A program made the position numbers and the translations under genes. Below the pieces are notes generated by a model. That model ran no database searches. It was not told the DNA's origin and was given only the letters and a program-made list of their open reading frames with translations. This document shows, in pieces, positions 7,359 through 15,735 of a DNA stretch of 33,829 nt (positions are counted from its first letter, which is position 1; each line of letters starts with the position of its first letter). Source of the DNA: CAYYAQ01 sp964469555 (GTDB taxonomy: Bacteria; Planctomycetota; UBA1135; UBA2386); NCBI GenBank assembly GCA_964469555.1, contig CAYYAQ010000049.1:1-33829 (forward strand), given 5' to 3'.

Positions 7359-8570
7359 TCAGCGCTGGAATATCGGTAAGTACTGCTTGGGCACTTGCAG
7401 CACGATGCACGCCACGGCGGTGGCGAAGACGTCTCCGGGACCGACGCGATTGACCCAGCGACCGTCGTCTCGCTGGTCCTGGATCAGGTGGTCTCGAATC
7501 GCCGCGTAGTAGTCCCGGAAGCACCGCTCCCGCACCACCCCTTCCGCGTGGAAGAGGGCCTGGCACGTGTAGTAGTTGCCGTACCAGAAGTAGTAATGGT
7601 GCGGATACCACTCCCGGACCTGCTGCCACTCGTCCATCAGAAACTCGACGGCGGGCCCGATCAGGTCGAGATCGTAGACTCCGGCGGACGTGAGCGCCGT
7701 GACTCCGGCGGCGTTGATCGAGAACTGGCTGTTCTTCCGGCCCGCGCCCTGACCGTAGATCTTGTAGTAGAACAGCCCGGCGTTGGATCCACGCCTGGTC
7801 TGGCTCTTGCGGACGTAGGCGACGGCCAGGTCAATCGTGCTGCGTGGGACCTGGATGCCGATGTTGCGCGCGGCGCGGAGAGCCTGGAGCTGGCAGACCG
7901 TGACCGACAGGTCCGCCTTTTGGGTGAACGCGTTGTAGCGCCACGCCCCATGGGTGTTCTGGCAGTCGACGATGATGTGGACCGCCTTCTCCAACCCCTT
8001 CTTTATCTTGCGGTTACGCGACATGCCGTAGACCTCGGCGAGGAACAGGGTGGCGAAGGCGTGGCTGTACATCCGCGTGCCCGAGTCGCTGATGAACCCG
8101 GACTCGCTGACGTGGTGGAGCACGTAATCGAGGATCTTGGCGACGACCTTGCCGTATTTCCCGCGGTTCGGGAGGTGGCCGCCGGACAGGAATGCCATGC
8201 CGGCGATCGACGTGATGCCGATGTGTCCCTCAGCTCTGGCGCGCTGTGTTTCCACCGTGCGGAAGACCAGGTAGCCGTCGCCCTGCTTGTGCCCTACTTC
8301 GCCGGTCCAGAACCCCCTCGCGTCCTGGGTCTCGGCGAGCCACGCGAGGCCGGCTTCGACGGACTTGTCGACGTTCTTGTTCCAGAGGCTCGCGAGGCTC
8401 AGATGGGATCGGCGCTTCAGGGAACCGGCGGACTTGGTGCTCGCGTTGCGAATCGTCTCGGTCTTGCCAGCCTTGTCCTGGGCCTCGGCGTCCGTGGCAC
8501 CGACCGTGGCCGTGATCAAGACTCCGCAGAGGAACACTCGTCTTACGGGGTTGCGAGGACCGACGACCAT
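7359..8570 (-). CDS. Secreted prenyltransferase/squalene-oxidase-repeat (alpha/alpha-toroid) protein
   Basis: The 403-residue product has a signal peptide (basic MVVGPRNPVRR, core VFLCGVLITATVGA, likely cleavage at AEAQ). It then carries repeated helical units typical of the terpenoid cyclase/prenyltransferase alpha-barrel fold: VEAGLAWLAETQDARGFW, HIIVDCQNTHGAWRY, AVAYVRKSQTRRGSNAGLFY, HLIQDQRDDGRWVN. Each unit combines a helix with a Q-x-x-x-G-x-W type turn. True squalene cyclases are longer and have a DxDD motif, which I do not see, so catalysis is doubtful. Planctomycetes encode many secreted proteins of this type with unknown roles. It is 86 bases downstream of the methyltransferase-reductase operon on the same strand and could be its last gene. 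The start ATG at 8570 is supported by the signal peptide; no Shine-Dalgarno is visible. Confidence 0.85.
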   Translation of the reverse strand: MVVGPRNPVRRVFLCGVLITATVGATDAEAQDKAGKTETIRNASTKSAGSLKRRSHLSLASLWNKNVDKSVEAGLAWLAETQDARGFWTGEVGHKQGDGYLVFRTVETQRARAEGHIGITSIAGMAFLSGGHLPNRGKYGKVVAKILDYVLHHVSESGFISDSGTRMYSHAFATLFLAEVYGMSRNRKIKKGLEKAVHIIVDCQNTHGAWRYNAFTQKADLSVTVCQLQALRAARNIGIQVPRSTIDLAVAYVRKSQTRRGSNAGLFYYKIYGQGAGRKNSQFSINAAGVTALTSAGVYDLDLIGPAVEFLMDEWQQVREWYPHHYYFWYGNYYTCQALFHAEGVVRERCFRDYYAAIRDHLIQDQRDDGRWVNRVGPGDVFATAVACIVLQVPKQYLPIFQR

Positions 8571-8656
8571 CTGCGCATCGTAGCCGTGACCCGATCGGTT
8601 CGGGGGCGGCGGTGGGGGGAAAACCGTGCGGGAATCTGCCGCCGGGACATTTGTAG

Positions 8657-9604
8657 TCAGGCGTTGGTCGCCGCAATCGCGACGAACTCGCCGTAGTCGC
8701 GAGGACGAGCCCTCCCGTCGAGTATCCGGGTAGCCAGGGTGCTCGAGCTGATCGTCTCCTTCAAGGTGTAATTCTTCGCGGTGAGGAAACCCGGGAGTGC
8801 CTCAGGGGTGGTGGACCATGCGAAGTGCTCCGGAGGTCGACGCCGTTCGAGCGCCGTCGCGAGTCGAGCGATCGGGCTGGTGGGGTCGGCGAGCCTGGCG
8901 ACGCTGAGGTAGCTGAAGGCGAACCGGAGCGGTGCGCGTGACGAGGCGGCGAACCGTTCGAACGTGCGCACCACGTCGCTCGGGTCGAGGTACATCAACA
9001 GGCCTTCCGCGATGACCAAGGTCGGCAGGTCCGGGTCGCAACCCAGGGACGCGAGGTCACCGACCGGGCCTGCCTCGATCGACTCTGCTTCGACGTCGAC
9101 GAATCGCAGGTTCAAAACATCGGCGAACGCTTCGCGTTTGATATCCATGGGTGCGGGGCGGTCGACTTCGATCACGGACGCGTGCTCGAACCGACGGCAC
9201 AACCGCAGACCCAGCGGATCGAGTCCGGCGCCGAGGATCACGACCTGCGATGCTTCACCGGTCTCGAGGCACGCCACGCCCTGCTCGTGGAACCAGATCT
9301 TGCGGCAGAGAAGGTGCTGCACGGTGCCTGGGATCCGGAACTCGATGACGCCCAGGAACACTGCGCGAAACGGAGAGAACTCTAGCCACGGGAGAAGGCG
9401 TCGATCCCATCCCGGTACACGATTCAGGATATCTCGTTCGGCGTTCTCGCCGTGTCGCAACCACTCCGCAGCGTGGTCGAGCTTGCGCACCCAAGGCATT
9501 TGACGCACGCAGTGCATCGTCATGTCGACCGCGCGCGTTGTGAACGTGGGGAGCCTTCCCCGCGGGGAAGAGTTGTCGCGGGGATGATTCCCCGGGTCGG
9601 CCAT
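8657..9604 (-). CDS. SAM-dependent methyltransferase of the LCMT/PPM1-like family
   Basis: From ATG 9604 the product has 315 residues. It shows the leucine-carboxyl-methyltransferase-like pattern: an N-terminal helical part (TTRAVDMTMHCVRQMP), SAM motif I VVILGAGLDPLGLRL, an acidic ribose-binding motif VIEVDRPAPMDIKREAF, and LVIAEGLLMYLDPSDVVRTF. Members (TIGR00027/PF04072 type) O-methylate carboxylates in proteins or small molecules; the substrate here is unknown. The start overlaps the stop of the reductase gene by one base (TGATG), so the two are translationally coupled. A longer reading upstream to 9892 only runs antisense-like through the reductase gene in another frame and is rejected. 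It is the third gene of a three-gene operon. Confidence 0.88.
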   Translation of the reverse strand: MADPGNHPRDNSSPRGRLPTFTTRAVDMTMHCVRQMPWVRKLDHAAEWLRHGENAERDILNRVPGWDRRLLPWLEFSPFRAVFLGVIEFRIPGTVQHLLCRKIWFHEQGVACLETGEASQVVILGAGLDPLGLRLCRRFEHASVIEVDRPAPMDIKREAFADVLNLRFVDVEAESIEAGPVGDLASLGCDPDLPTLVIAEGLLMYLDPSDVVRTFERFAASSRAPLRFAFSYLSVARLADPTSPIARLATALERRRPPEHFAWSTTPEALPGFLTAKNYTLKETISSSTLATRILDGRARPRDYGEFVAIAATNA

Positions 9605-10680
9605 CAGGCGTAGTGGCAGCCGAAGCGGTTCGTGATGAAGTCCTGGAACTTGACGTCTTCCATGCGCACGACGCCGGTCTGTGGGAGCTTGCCCTCGAAC
9701 AGGAGGTCGAGCACTCCGCACACACCGGCCGCGGTCGTGATTTGGATGCCGCTCCAATTCTCGCCGTCGATCTCCTTGTGGTAGATCGTCTTGGCGTACG
9801 CGTGCTCGGTGAGCTTGCCGGCGTGCAGGCCGACCGCGGTCACGAAGATGACAATCTGATCGTTGAACGTCGTCGGCAGTGTTCGATCCCACATTTCCGC
9901 CAGCACGTCCTGGTGGTCCTTCATCTGCATGTCGTCGAGAAGGAACTTGAGGAGGTGGTTGTGGCCGGGGTACCGGATCGACTTGTAGCTGACGTTACGG
10001 ACCTCCCCCTTCAGGGTCTCGGCCAGCGTTCCCAGCCCGCCGGAAGTGTTGAACGCCTCGTAGCGGACGCCGTCGATCGTGATCTCTTCGAGGTTCTCGA
10101 GTGGCTGCACCTCCCGTAGTTCGTGGTCCATCACGACCTCGCACGGTTGGCAATACTCGTTGATCAGGCCCTCCGTGCTCCAGGTGAGGTTGTACTTCAG
10201 CCGGTTGGCGGGATAGCGCGGTAGCGCGCCGACGCGCATGTGCAGGTCCGTCACTTGGGACATCGCCTTGACGAGATGCATCGCGACGATCGTGATGAAT
10301 CCGGGAGCCAGCCCACACTGCGGAATGAATGCCGTCTTTGCGCTCTTTGCGATCATCAGGACTTCGTCCGTGACGCGCACGTCCTCCGTCAGGTCCAGAT
10401 AGTGCAGGTTGTTCGCGCGGGCGCGGTCGGCGATGACGATATTGCTGTGGTACGGCGCGCACGAGATCACCGCATCCGCGCCGTCCATGACCGTGTCGAG
10501 GGCGCTCGGGTCGCCGAAGTCCGCGACGGTTCCCTCTGCTGCAGCCACCTTGCCGCAGAGGAAGTCGATCGCGTCCTTGCTGCCGTCCACGACGCGGAGG
10601 CCGTAGTCACCACTTGTTCCGAGGAGATGCGCGACCATGCGACCGATCTTTCCGGCGCCGATCAGGACGACTGTATTCAT
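9604..10680 (-). CDS. Saccharopine-dehydrogenase-family NAD(P)-dependent oxidoreductase
   Basis: The 358-residue product starts MNTVVLIGAGKIGRMVAHLL, a Rossmann dinucleotide-binding loop (GAGKIG). ADAVISCAPYHSNIVIADRA and FIPQCGLAPGFITIVAMHLV follow, matching saccharopine dehydrogenase / carboxynorspermidine dehydrogenase-like enzymes. These couple an amino acid to an aldehyde or keto acid reductively, or run the reverse reaction, for example in lysine breakdown or polyamine synthesis. No lysine-ketoglutarate reductase is nearby, so the substrate cannot be fixed from context. The start at 10680 overlaps the upstream methyltransferase stop (ATGA) and was preferred over an in-frame ATG at 10710. 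It overlaps the downstream methyltransferase at TGATG. This placement between two methyltransferases suggests a pathway that makes a methylated amino-acid derivative; that is inference. Confidence 0.9.
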   Translation of the reverse strand: MNTVVLIGAGKIGRMVAHLLGTSGDYGLRVVDGSKDAIDFLCGKVAAAEGTVADFGDPSALDTVMDGADAVISCAPYHSNIVIADRARANNLHYLDLTEDVRVTDEVLMIAKSAKTAFIPQCGLAPGFITIVAMHLVKAMSQVTDLHMRVGALPRYPANRLKYNLTWSTEGLINEYCQPCEVVMDHELREVQPLENLEEITIDGVRYEAFNTSGGLGTLAETLKGEVRNVSYKSIRYPGHNHLLKFLLDDMQMKDHQDVLAEMWDRTLPTTFNDQIVIFVTAVGLHAGKLTEHAYAKTIYHKEIDGENWSGIQITTAAGVCGVLDLLFEGKLPQTGVVRMEDVKFQDFITNRFGCHYA

Positions 10681-11507
10681 CGCTTTTGGCCGACGATGTA
10701 CGCGATCCACGCTTCGTCGGGGTCTCCTTTCTCTTTGCGGCGGAACACGCCGTTACCCTCGCCGGTATCGAGCTCCGTGCCTTCCCACAGGAAGTGCACG
10801 TCCTCGAATCCAGCCGCCTCGAATGCCTCGCGCAGGTCCGGCGGCGTCCACAGACGCCAGTCGTAGATGAACGCGTTCCGCATCCGCGAGCCATCTTCGA
10901 ACTGGAAGTGGATCTTGCACACGCACTCGTAGGTCAGCGGGTCGAACGAGTCCTGGTCCCAGACGTACGTGAACCCCTCCTGTGGGCGCTCCTCTTCCTG
11001 CAGCACCTGCGTTTCGCTGCCGCCCCAGATGTCCATGAACATCAACCCGCCAGTCTTCAGCGACTCGTAGGCGTTGGCGATGTAGGAGTGGAGGTCCTTC
11101 CGCTGCTTGAAGATGCAGTAGCTGAAGTTCATCGCCGCGATGAGGTCCGCCTTCGGTTCCTTCACGGCATTGACGTCTTGCTCGAACAGATGCACACGAC
11201 TCTGCTGGTGTGGCGTCAGCGGTTCGAGGTTGTGCTTGCGACCCCAGTCCAACGTCGGTCCGTCGAGATCGACTCCGATCGCTTCGTTGTCGCGGTGCAG
11301 CTTCACGAAAGCTGTCGACAGCGTGAACGTGCCGCAGAAGTCCTCGCGAAACATGCGGAGGCTGCGCCCGGTGTATCGCTTGAAGTAGCGGGAGAAGAAC
11401 TTCGCGTCGGTGTCCGGCGCCTGCACGCTCTCCTGGTAAAGGATGTGCCTGTCCGCGTTGCGGGAGGTGAGGCGCTTCGTCTTCGGCTTCTTGATGGTTG
11501 CCACCAT
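10677..11507 (-). CDS. Class I SAM-dependent methyltransferase
   Basis: From ATG 11507 the product has 276 residues. It begins with a Lys-rich tail (MVATIKKPKTKRLTSRNAD) and continues as a class I methyltransferase: MFREDFCGTFTLSTAFVKL in the motif I region, AIGVDLDGPTLDWGRKHNL with the acidic residue after strand 2, ADLIAAMNFSYCIFKQ (motif IV region), and YESLKTGGLMFMDIWGGSE (post-motif). The C-terminal part (WTPPDLREAFEAAGFEDV) is typical. It is the first gene of the operon with the saccharopine-dehydrogenase-like gene (ATGA overlap). I chose ATG 11507 because the upstream open frame crosses the divergent macro-domain gene. Substrate unknown. Confidence 0.88.
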   Translation of the reverse strand: MVATIKKPKTKRLTSRNADRHILYQESVQAPDTDAKFFSRYFKRYTGRSLRMFREDFCGTFTLSTAFVKLHRDNEAIGVDLDGPTLDWGRKHNLEPLTPHQQSRVHLFEQDVNAVKEPKADLIAAMNFSYCIFKQRKDLHSYIANAYESLKTGGLMFMDIWGGSETQVLQEEERPQEGFTYVWDQDSFDPLTYECVCKIHFQFEDGSRMRNAFIYDWRLWTPPDLREAFEAAGFEDVHFLWEGTELDTGEGNGVFRRKEKGDPDEAWIAYIVGQKR

Positions 11508-11584
11508 ACGTTGTCTTTGCTGAGTTGGTTCGGGTTGCGGTACACGAGCAAAGCAGTCCGTCGATTCAGTTCCAACCCTTTTTT

Positions 11585-11612
11585 CTGACAGGGATCCCTC
11601 GCGGGGTAGCAT
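11585..11612 (+). promoter_or_regulatory. Candidate promoter for the macro-domain gene
   Basis: CTGACA (11585-11590), a 16-bp spacer, then TAGCAT (11607-11612) match sigma-70 boxes at 5/6 and 4/6 positions. Transcription would start about 8-10 bases before the ATG at 11628, giving a very short leader with no room for a Shine-Dalgarno. Confidence 0.35.
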
Positions 11613-11627
11613 GCGGGCCGAACGACC

Positions 11628-12158
11628 ATGCACCGAATTCATGTTCGAGAGGTCGACATCACCACCCTGCGCGTGGACGCCGTCGTCAACGCCGCAAACG
11701 AACGTATGCTGGGGGGTGGCGGCGTCGATGGCGCGATCCACCGTGCGGCGGGTCCGGGACTGCTCGAAGAGTGCCGCGGTGCGTTGGAAGTGCGTCCGGG
11801 CGTGCGCTGCCCGACGGGCGAGGCGCGCATCACGGGCGGCCACGGCCTGCAGGCGTCCCATGTGATCCATACCGTCGGCCCGGTGTACCACGGCGGCGAC
11901 CAGGGCGAGGCGGAGCTCCTGGCCTCGTGCTACCGGGAGAGCCTGCGCTTGCTCCGGGAACGAGGCCTGGTCTCGATCGCGTTTCCGGCGATCAGCTGCG
12001 GGGTGTACGGATACCCGATCGCCGACGCGGCGCGCCTCGCGATGGGAGTCGTCAGGGATTGCCTGTCGCGAGACGCGATCATCGAGGAGGTCGTGTTCGC
12101 CGCGTTCGGAGACGAGGTCGCAGCGGCCCTGCGGAACGCTCTGGGGGAGCGGTCCTAG
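11628..12158 (+). CDS. Macro-domain protein, probable O-acetyl-ADP-ribose / ADP-ribosyl hydrolase
   Basis: This 176-residue, single-domain protein has every hallmark of the MacroD/YmdB class. The catalytic loop is VVNAANERMLGGGGVDGAIH (Asn/Asp around ADP-ribose), followed by HRAAGPGLLEEC, CPTGEARITGGHGL, SHVIHTVGPVYHGG, and the phosphate-binding loop SIAFPAISCGVYGYP. Such enzymes remove ADP-ribose from proteins or deacetylate O-acetyl-ADP-ribose in the cytoplasm. It stands divergent from the methyltransferase operon (120 bp between starts) and is followed 16 bases later by a lipoprotein gene. No ADP-ribosyltransferase or sirtuin partner is visible in the window. Length is normal for the family. 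Confidence 0.94.
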   Translation: MHRIHVREVDITTLRVDAVVNAANERMLGGGGVDGAIHRAAGPGLLEECRGALEVRPGVRCPTGEARITGGHGLQASHVIHTVGPVYHGGDQGEAELLASCYRESLRLLRERGLVSIAFPAISCGVYGYPIADAARLAMGVVRDCLSRDAIIEEVVFAAFGDEVAAALRNALGERS

Positions 12159-12174
12159 GGTTACACTCTCGCCC

Positions 12175-13017
12175 ATGCGCATCGCCTGCCTTCTCTTCGC
12201 CGCCGCTCTCCTGGCAGCCTGTTCGGACAGCGACAACCTGAGTTGGGTGATCGTGAGCAACCCGAGCGGTGGGGGCGTCGGCGCGAAGGGTGGACTCGTG
12301 TTCACGTGGCGTTACAGCAGCAAGTCCCTGACCGTGATCGGTGGATCGACGGACACCGGTCGTCCCGTCGCGTTGCTTCTCTCCGAGAGGGGCGGCCCAT
12401 CCGGCGCGAATCCGAACGAGACGCGGGACTTCTACCTCGGGATCGATACCGACGCCGTGGTCGTCGTGCACCGCGAGGGGGGGGGAATCCACAGCCCTGC
12501 CCTGTCCGGCGGCGTGCAAGTCGTCACCGGATCGATGCACGTCCTGCCGAAGCCGGACAGCGCCACCGCGTTGCGCGTCGTGACGCCGACCGAGGTCGTG
12601 CACCTGGCAGCCGCCGGGAATCTCGTCGTGGCAGAAAGCGTGGCAGGAATCGTCGTGATGATCCCCGGTGAGACGCCGCGCGTGTTTCCCGTGGACAGCG
12701 ATCTGCAAGCGATCGGCGACGACTACCTGATCCTCGAGCGGTCTGGTCGACGAACGCTGATCAAGCCTCCGCCCGCGACGACGATCGGGACTCAGGCGGT
12801 GTTCGACTCCGGGCGTGGTTCGTATCGCTTCTACTCCTACGCGAACGAGTTCAACGCGGAGCTCCCTGCCGTGAGGTTCAAGGTGATGGATGGCAGCTCG
12901 GGGATCCGGTTGGATGGCACGTTCCCTGGTGCAGCCGGGGGTGCGCTCGACACGGCGTTCCGCGCGATCCTTACGGCTCGCAACCACCACCTGTTGATCG
13001 TGCGGACTCCGGACTGA
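12175..13017 (+). CDS. Predicted lipoprotein of unknown function
   Basis: The 280-residue product begins MRIACLLFAAALLAACSDSD, a clear type II signal with lipobox LAAC and Asp at +3 after the Cys, which in proteobacteria would favour retention at the inner membrane. The mature part is made of short predicted beta strands and Gly/Pro turns (GGLVFTWRYSSKSLTVIGG, VVHLAAAGNLVVAESVAG, DDYLILERSGRRTLIK), resembling a propeller or beta-sandwich. I recognise no family. It lies 16 bases after the macro-domain gene on the same strand and could share its transcript. It converges on a GT4 gene with six bases between stops. Confidence 0.8.
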   Translation: MRIACLLFAAALLAACSDSDNLSWVIVSNPSGGGVGAKGGLVFTWRYSSKSLTVIGGSTDTGRPVALLLSERGGPSGANPNETRDFYLGIDTDAVVVVHREGGGIHSPALSGGVQVVTGSMHVLPKPDSATALRVVTPTEVVHLAAAGNLVVAESVAGIVVMIPGETPRVFPVDSDLQAIGDDYLILERSGRRTLIKPPPATTIGTQAVFDSGRGSYRFYSYANEFNAELPAVRFKVMDGSSGIRLDGTFPGAAGGALDTAFRAILTARNHHLLIVRTPD

Positions 13018-13023
13018 GCGGCT

Positions 13024-14256
13024 TCAGCGGAGGGAGCTGTAGCGCGACTCCATGACCTCGGCGTCTTCAGCGATGGTCTTGACAGCGGGGAAGCCTCTGC
13101 GCAGTCGATCCAGGAGCGCCGGATCGTCGAGAAACTGGCTGATCTTTGCGCGGAGATCGTCGGCATCGCCGCGTCGGAAGTGCAGTCCGCTCACGCCATC
13201 GTCGACGAGCTCGGCCATGCCGCCGTGGTCCGTCGCGATCACGGGGAGCCCCGCGAGGTACGCCTCGTGGATCGTCAGTGGGGAGTTCTCATACCAGAGC
13301 GACGGAATCACCAGTACGTCCAGGCTCGCGAGGACCTTGCCGACATCGCTGTTTTCGAATCTGCCCATCAACGTCAGGCCGTCGGGTTTCGTCAACTCCC
13401 GAAGGCTCTTGCCGTACTCAGGGAAGATGTCGAGGTCTCCCCAGATCTGGCATTCCGCGCGCTTGGGGTCGATGCCTCGGAACGCCTCGATGAGGATGTC
13501 CACGCCCTTGTAGTCGGCGATCGTGCCGATGTAGCCGATCCGCAGGCGATCGTCGGTGGTCCGTTCGACGCCATCGAAGGTCTCGACGACGAAGCCGTTG
13601 TCCGAGTGAAGGACCCGGTCCGCCGTGATCCAGCCGGCGTCGATGAACCGTTGGCGCAGGAAGGCCGACGGAGAGAGGAACAAGTCGACCTTCCCGAGCC
13701 GCGCCTTGATCTCCGCTTCGCGTGTTCGGATGGCATCGGCGTACGTCGCGTCGGCGACCGGTGCGGGCAGATGCTCGACGCACCTGGCGCACGCTTCGGG
13801 TTCCGGACCGGGACACAGCTCGAGTCCGGGTCGCAGCAACTGGCCGTCCCTCGGGCACATCAGCATGTACTCGTGCAGCGTGTAGACCAAGGGGAGTCCG
13901 CGCGCAGCGACCCGGTCGATGTAGCCGATGCTGTGCAGCGCCAGGTGCTGGCAGTGCACGAGGTCGGGTTTGGTGGCGTCGAGCACCTGTTCGAACAGTT
14001 CCTCCATCTTCGGATTGCGGTAGGTGCTCTCGAAGCTGTCGAAGCCGTGTTTGAATACGACCTCGTGGTAGGGGATGTCGCGGAAGGTGCCGCGACTCAG
14101 TTCGTACTGCTCGCGGTCGGGGTAGGACTCCGTGAAGAAGAACTCGACGTCGTGTCCCCGGGCGCGCATCGCCCGCGCGAGATTGAGGGTGTAGATCTCG
14201 GTGCCGGCGACGTGCTTTGGCGGTAGCAGTTGGTGTACGACGTAGAGAATGCGCAT
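13024..14256 (-). CDS. GT4-family glycosyltransferase with a four-Cys insert
   Basis: The 410-residue GT-B enzyme starts MRILYVVHQLLPPKHVAGTE, with a donor half containing IGYIGTIADYKGVDILIEAF, LTLMGRFENSDVGKVLASLD and the E-x7-E block ENSPLTIHEAYLAG. In the N-terminal half, after LVYTLHEYMLMCPRDGQ, comes a Cys-rich insert with spacing C-x13-C-x7-C-x2-C ending CPGPEPEACARCV, which could bind metal. Sugar and acceptor are unknown; a surface-glycan role is inferred from neighbours. It follows the next GT4 gene (14260-15600) after three bases, so the two are co-transcribed. Confidence 0.92.
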   Translation of the reverse strand: MRILYVVHQLLPPKHVAGTEIYTLNLARAMRARGHDVEFFFTESYPDREQYELSRGTFRDIPYHEVVFKHGFDSFESTYRNPKMEELFEQVLDATKPDLVHCQHLALHSIGYIDRVAARGLPLVYTLHEYMLMCPRDGQLLRPGLELCPGPEPEACARCVEHLPAPVADATYADAIRTREAEIKARLGKVDLFLSPSAFLRQRFIDAGWITADRVLHSDNGFVVETFDGVERTTDDRLRIGYIGTIADYKGVDILIEAFRGIDPKRAECQIWGDLDIFPEYGKSLRELTKPDGLTLMGRFENSDVGKVLASLDVLVIPSLWYENSPLTIHEAYLAGLPVIATDHGGMAELVDDGVSGLHFRRGDADDLRAKISQFLDDPALLDRLRRGFPAVKTIAEDAEVMESRYSSLR

Positions 14257-14259
14257 GCG

Positions 14260-15600
14260 TCAGGAGGGGTCGCGTCGGCCCCGCTCGTCGCGGAGGGCGC
14301 GGGCGTTGGACTCGCGTTGTAGCACGGCGAGATCGGTTCGGCGCTCACCTTTGATCCGAGTGCCGGTCCGCCGCTCGGCCGCGATGGCCGCGCTGTAGTG
14401 CTCGCGAAGTTCGTCGACGTGTTGCGCCGGTCCCGGCGGAGGTTCGGGGATGGCGCTCGTGCACGCGGCTCGAAGATCCGCATCCGTCGCCATTCTGGCC
14501 ATCGCGTCGGTCAGCGCGGTCACGTCGCCAGCCGGGACCTTCAGGCCTGCGTCGCCGATGCGATCGGCGAGCGCGCCGATGTCCGAGACGATCGCGGGCA
14601 GCCCGAGCTCGAAGGCTTCGGTCAGGCCGAGTCCGAACCCTTCGAAACAGATCACGGGAAACACCGCGACATCGATTCCCGCGCGCACCAGTCGCGAAGC
14701 GTCGAACTCGCCGTGCAGGGTCACCGGCAGGTCCATCGCGAGCGACTCGAGCCGCTCGCGGATGGCGTCCGTCGTGATGGGGCCGAACATGTGCAATTCC
14801 AACGGCGCGTCGACACGGTCGACGAGGTCGCGGAACGCCTGCAACAAGACGTGAGGCCCCTTGTGCGCGGTCAGACTGCCCCAATAACCGAAGCGGAGGG
14901 GGTGATGATCGACCGGGGCGCCAGCGAGACCGACGAAACGTTGTCGATACGGCAGGCCCTGGACCGTGAACCGGTCCCTCGGCGTGCCGCTCGTCTTGGT
15001 GAGAAGATCGGCGGTGACCGGCGTGGCGACGAGGACGCGATCGGCGAGCTGGAGTTCGGATCGGTACTGGTCCCGGAACAACTCGATTCCGGTCGCGACT
15101 TCGTTCTCGGATTCGTAGCCGAAGCGGGGCACGCAGAACGCACAGCTCGCGACGGAGAGTTCGCGACTGCACGGTTGTTCGTCCCGGTCGATGCGGAAAG
15201 CCCGGGGACACGAAGTGTAGACGTCGTGCAACGTGACGATCGTCGGCAGGCCCGCGTCATGAGCGAGCGCGACGACGTCGCTCGTCAGCCGGATCCACTG
15301 GTGCACATGGACCACGTCTGGATGTTCGGCGGCGAACAGGTCGCGGATCATCCGGGATGCGCCCGCGTGGTAGGAGTTTGCGTAGTGGTCGTTGTACCAG
15401 TCGTCGCGGTAGAGCCGGATCACCCGAACTCCGTCCACTTCGCAGGTTTCGACCTCACAGGTCTCCCGTAGTTCGATGCTCCCCGTGAGCACGACGACTT
15501 CGTCGCCCGCGGCGATCTGCGCGGTCGCGATTAGGTGCAGGTACGACTCGACGCCGCCGGGATCCGGGTGGTAGCCGTGGGTGACGTGGAGGACCTTCAC
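14260..15600 (-). CDS. GT4-family glycosyltransferase with a four-Cys insert
   Basis: The 446-residue GT-B enzyme starts MKVLHVTHGYHPDPGGVESY. The donor half shows FGYWGSLTAHKGPHVLLQAF, VTLHGEFDASRLVRAGID and the E-x7-E-type block EGFGLGLTEAFELGLPAIVS. After TIVTLHDVYTSCPRAFR it has a Cys-rich insert (C-x12-C-x8-C-x2-C, ending SCAFCVPRF) like that of its downstream partner. About 50 C-terminal residues are charged and low in complexity. It is the first gene of the GT4 pair. The ATG at 15600 fits the family's N-terminus exactly. The 135-bp region upstream is shared with the divergent hydrolase gene. Confidence 0.92.
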   Translation of the reverse strand: MKVLHVTHGYHPDPGGVESYLHLIATAQIAAGDEVVVLTGSIELRETCEVETCEVDGVRVIRLYRDDWYNDHYANSYHAGASRMIRDLFAAEHPDVVHVHQWIRLTSDVVALAHDAGLPTIVTLHDVYTSCPRAFRIDRDEQPCSRELSVASCAFCVPRFGYESENEVATGIELFRDQYRSELQLADRVLVATPVTADLLTKTSGTPRDRFTVQGLPYRQRFVGLAGAPVDHHPLRFGYWGSLTAHKGPHVLLQAFRDLVDRVDAPLELHMFGPITTDAIRERLESLAMDLPVTLHGEFDASRLVRAGIDVAVFPVICFEGFGLGLTEAFELGLPAIVSDIGALADRIGDAGLKVPAGDVTALTDAMARMATDADLRAACTSAIPEPPPGPAQHVDELREHYSAAIAAERRTGTRIKGERRTDLAVLQRESNARALRDERGRRDPS

Positions 15601-15666
15601 TGTCGGGCGCTGACCTTAGCCCGGACGATTCACCATGACCATCGCCGGGCTGCGCAACCACGGCGC

Positions 15667-15694
15667 TTGACAGCCGGCTGGTATGGCCTAGCTT
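15667..15694 (+). promoter_or_regulatory. Candidate promoter for the membrane-anchored hydrolase gene
   Basis: A perfect TTGACA (15667-15672) is followed after 16 bp by TAGCTT (15689-15694), a weak -10. The local sequence turns AT-rich (TTTGTATTGTAAAG) just downstream. It would give a leader of about 35 bases to the ATG at 15736. Confidence 0.35.
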
Positions 15695-15735
15695 TGTATT
15701 GTAAAGCATTCGACCGCCGCCGCAAGGACCTGCTC

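Noticed and set aside
15535..15735. N-terminal extension of the membrane hydrolase
   Set aside because: It overlaps the start of the divergent GT4 gene and contains the candidate promoter; the membrane anchor begins at ATG 15736.
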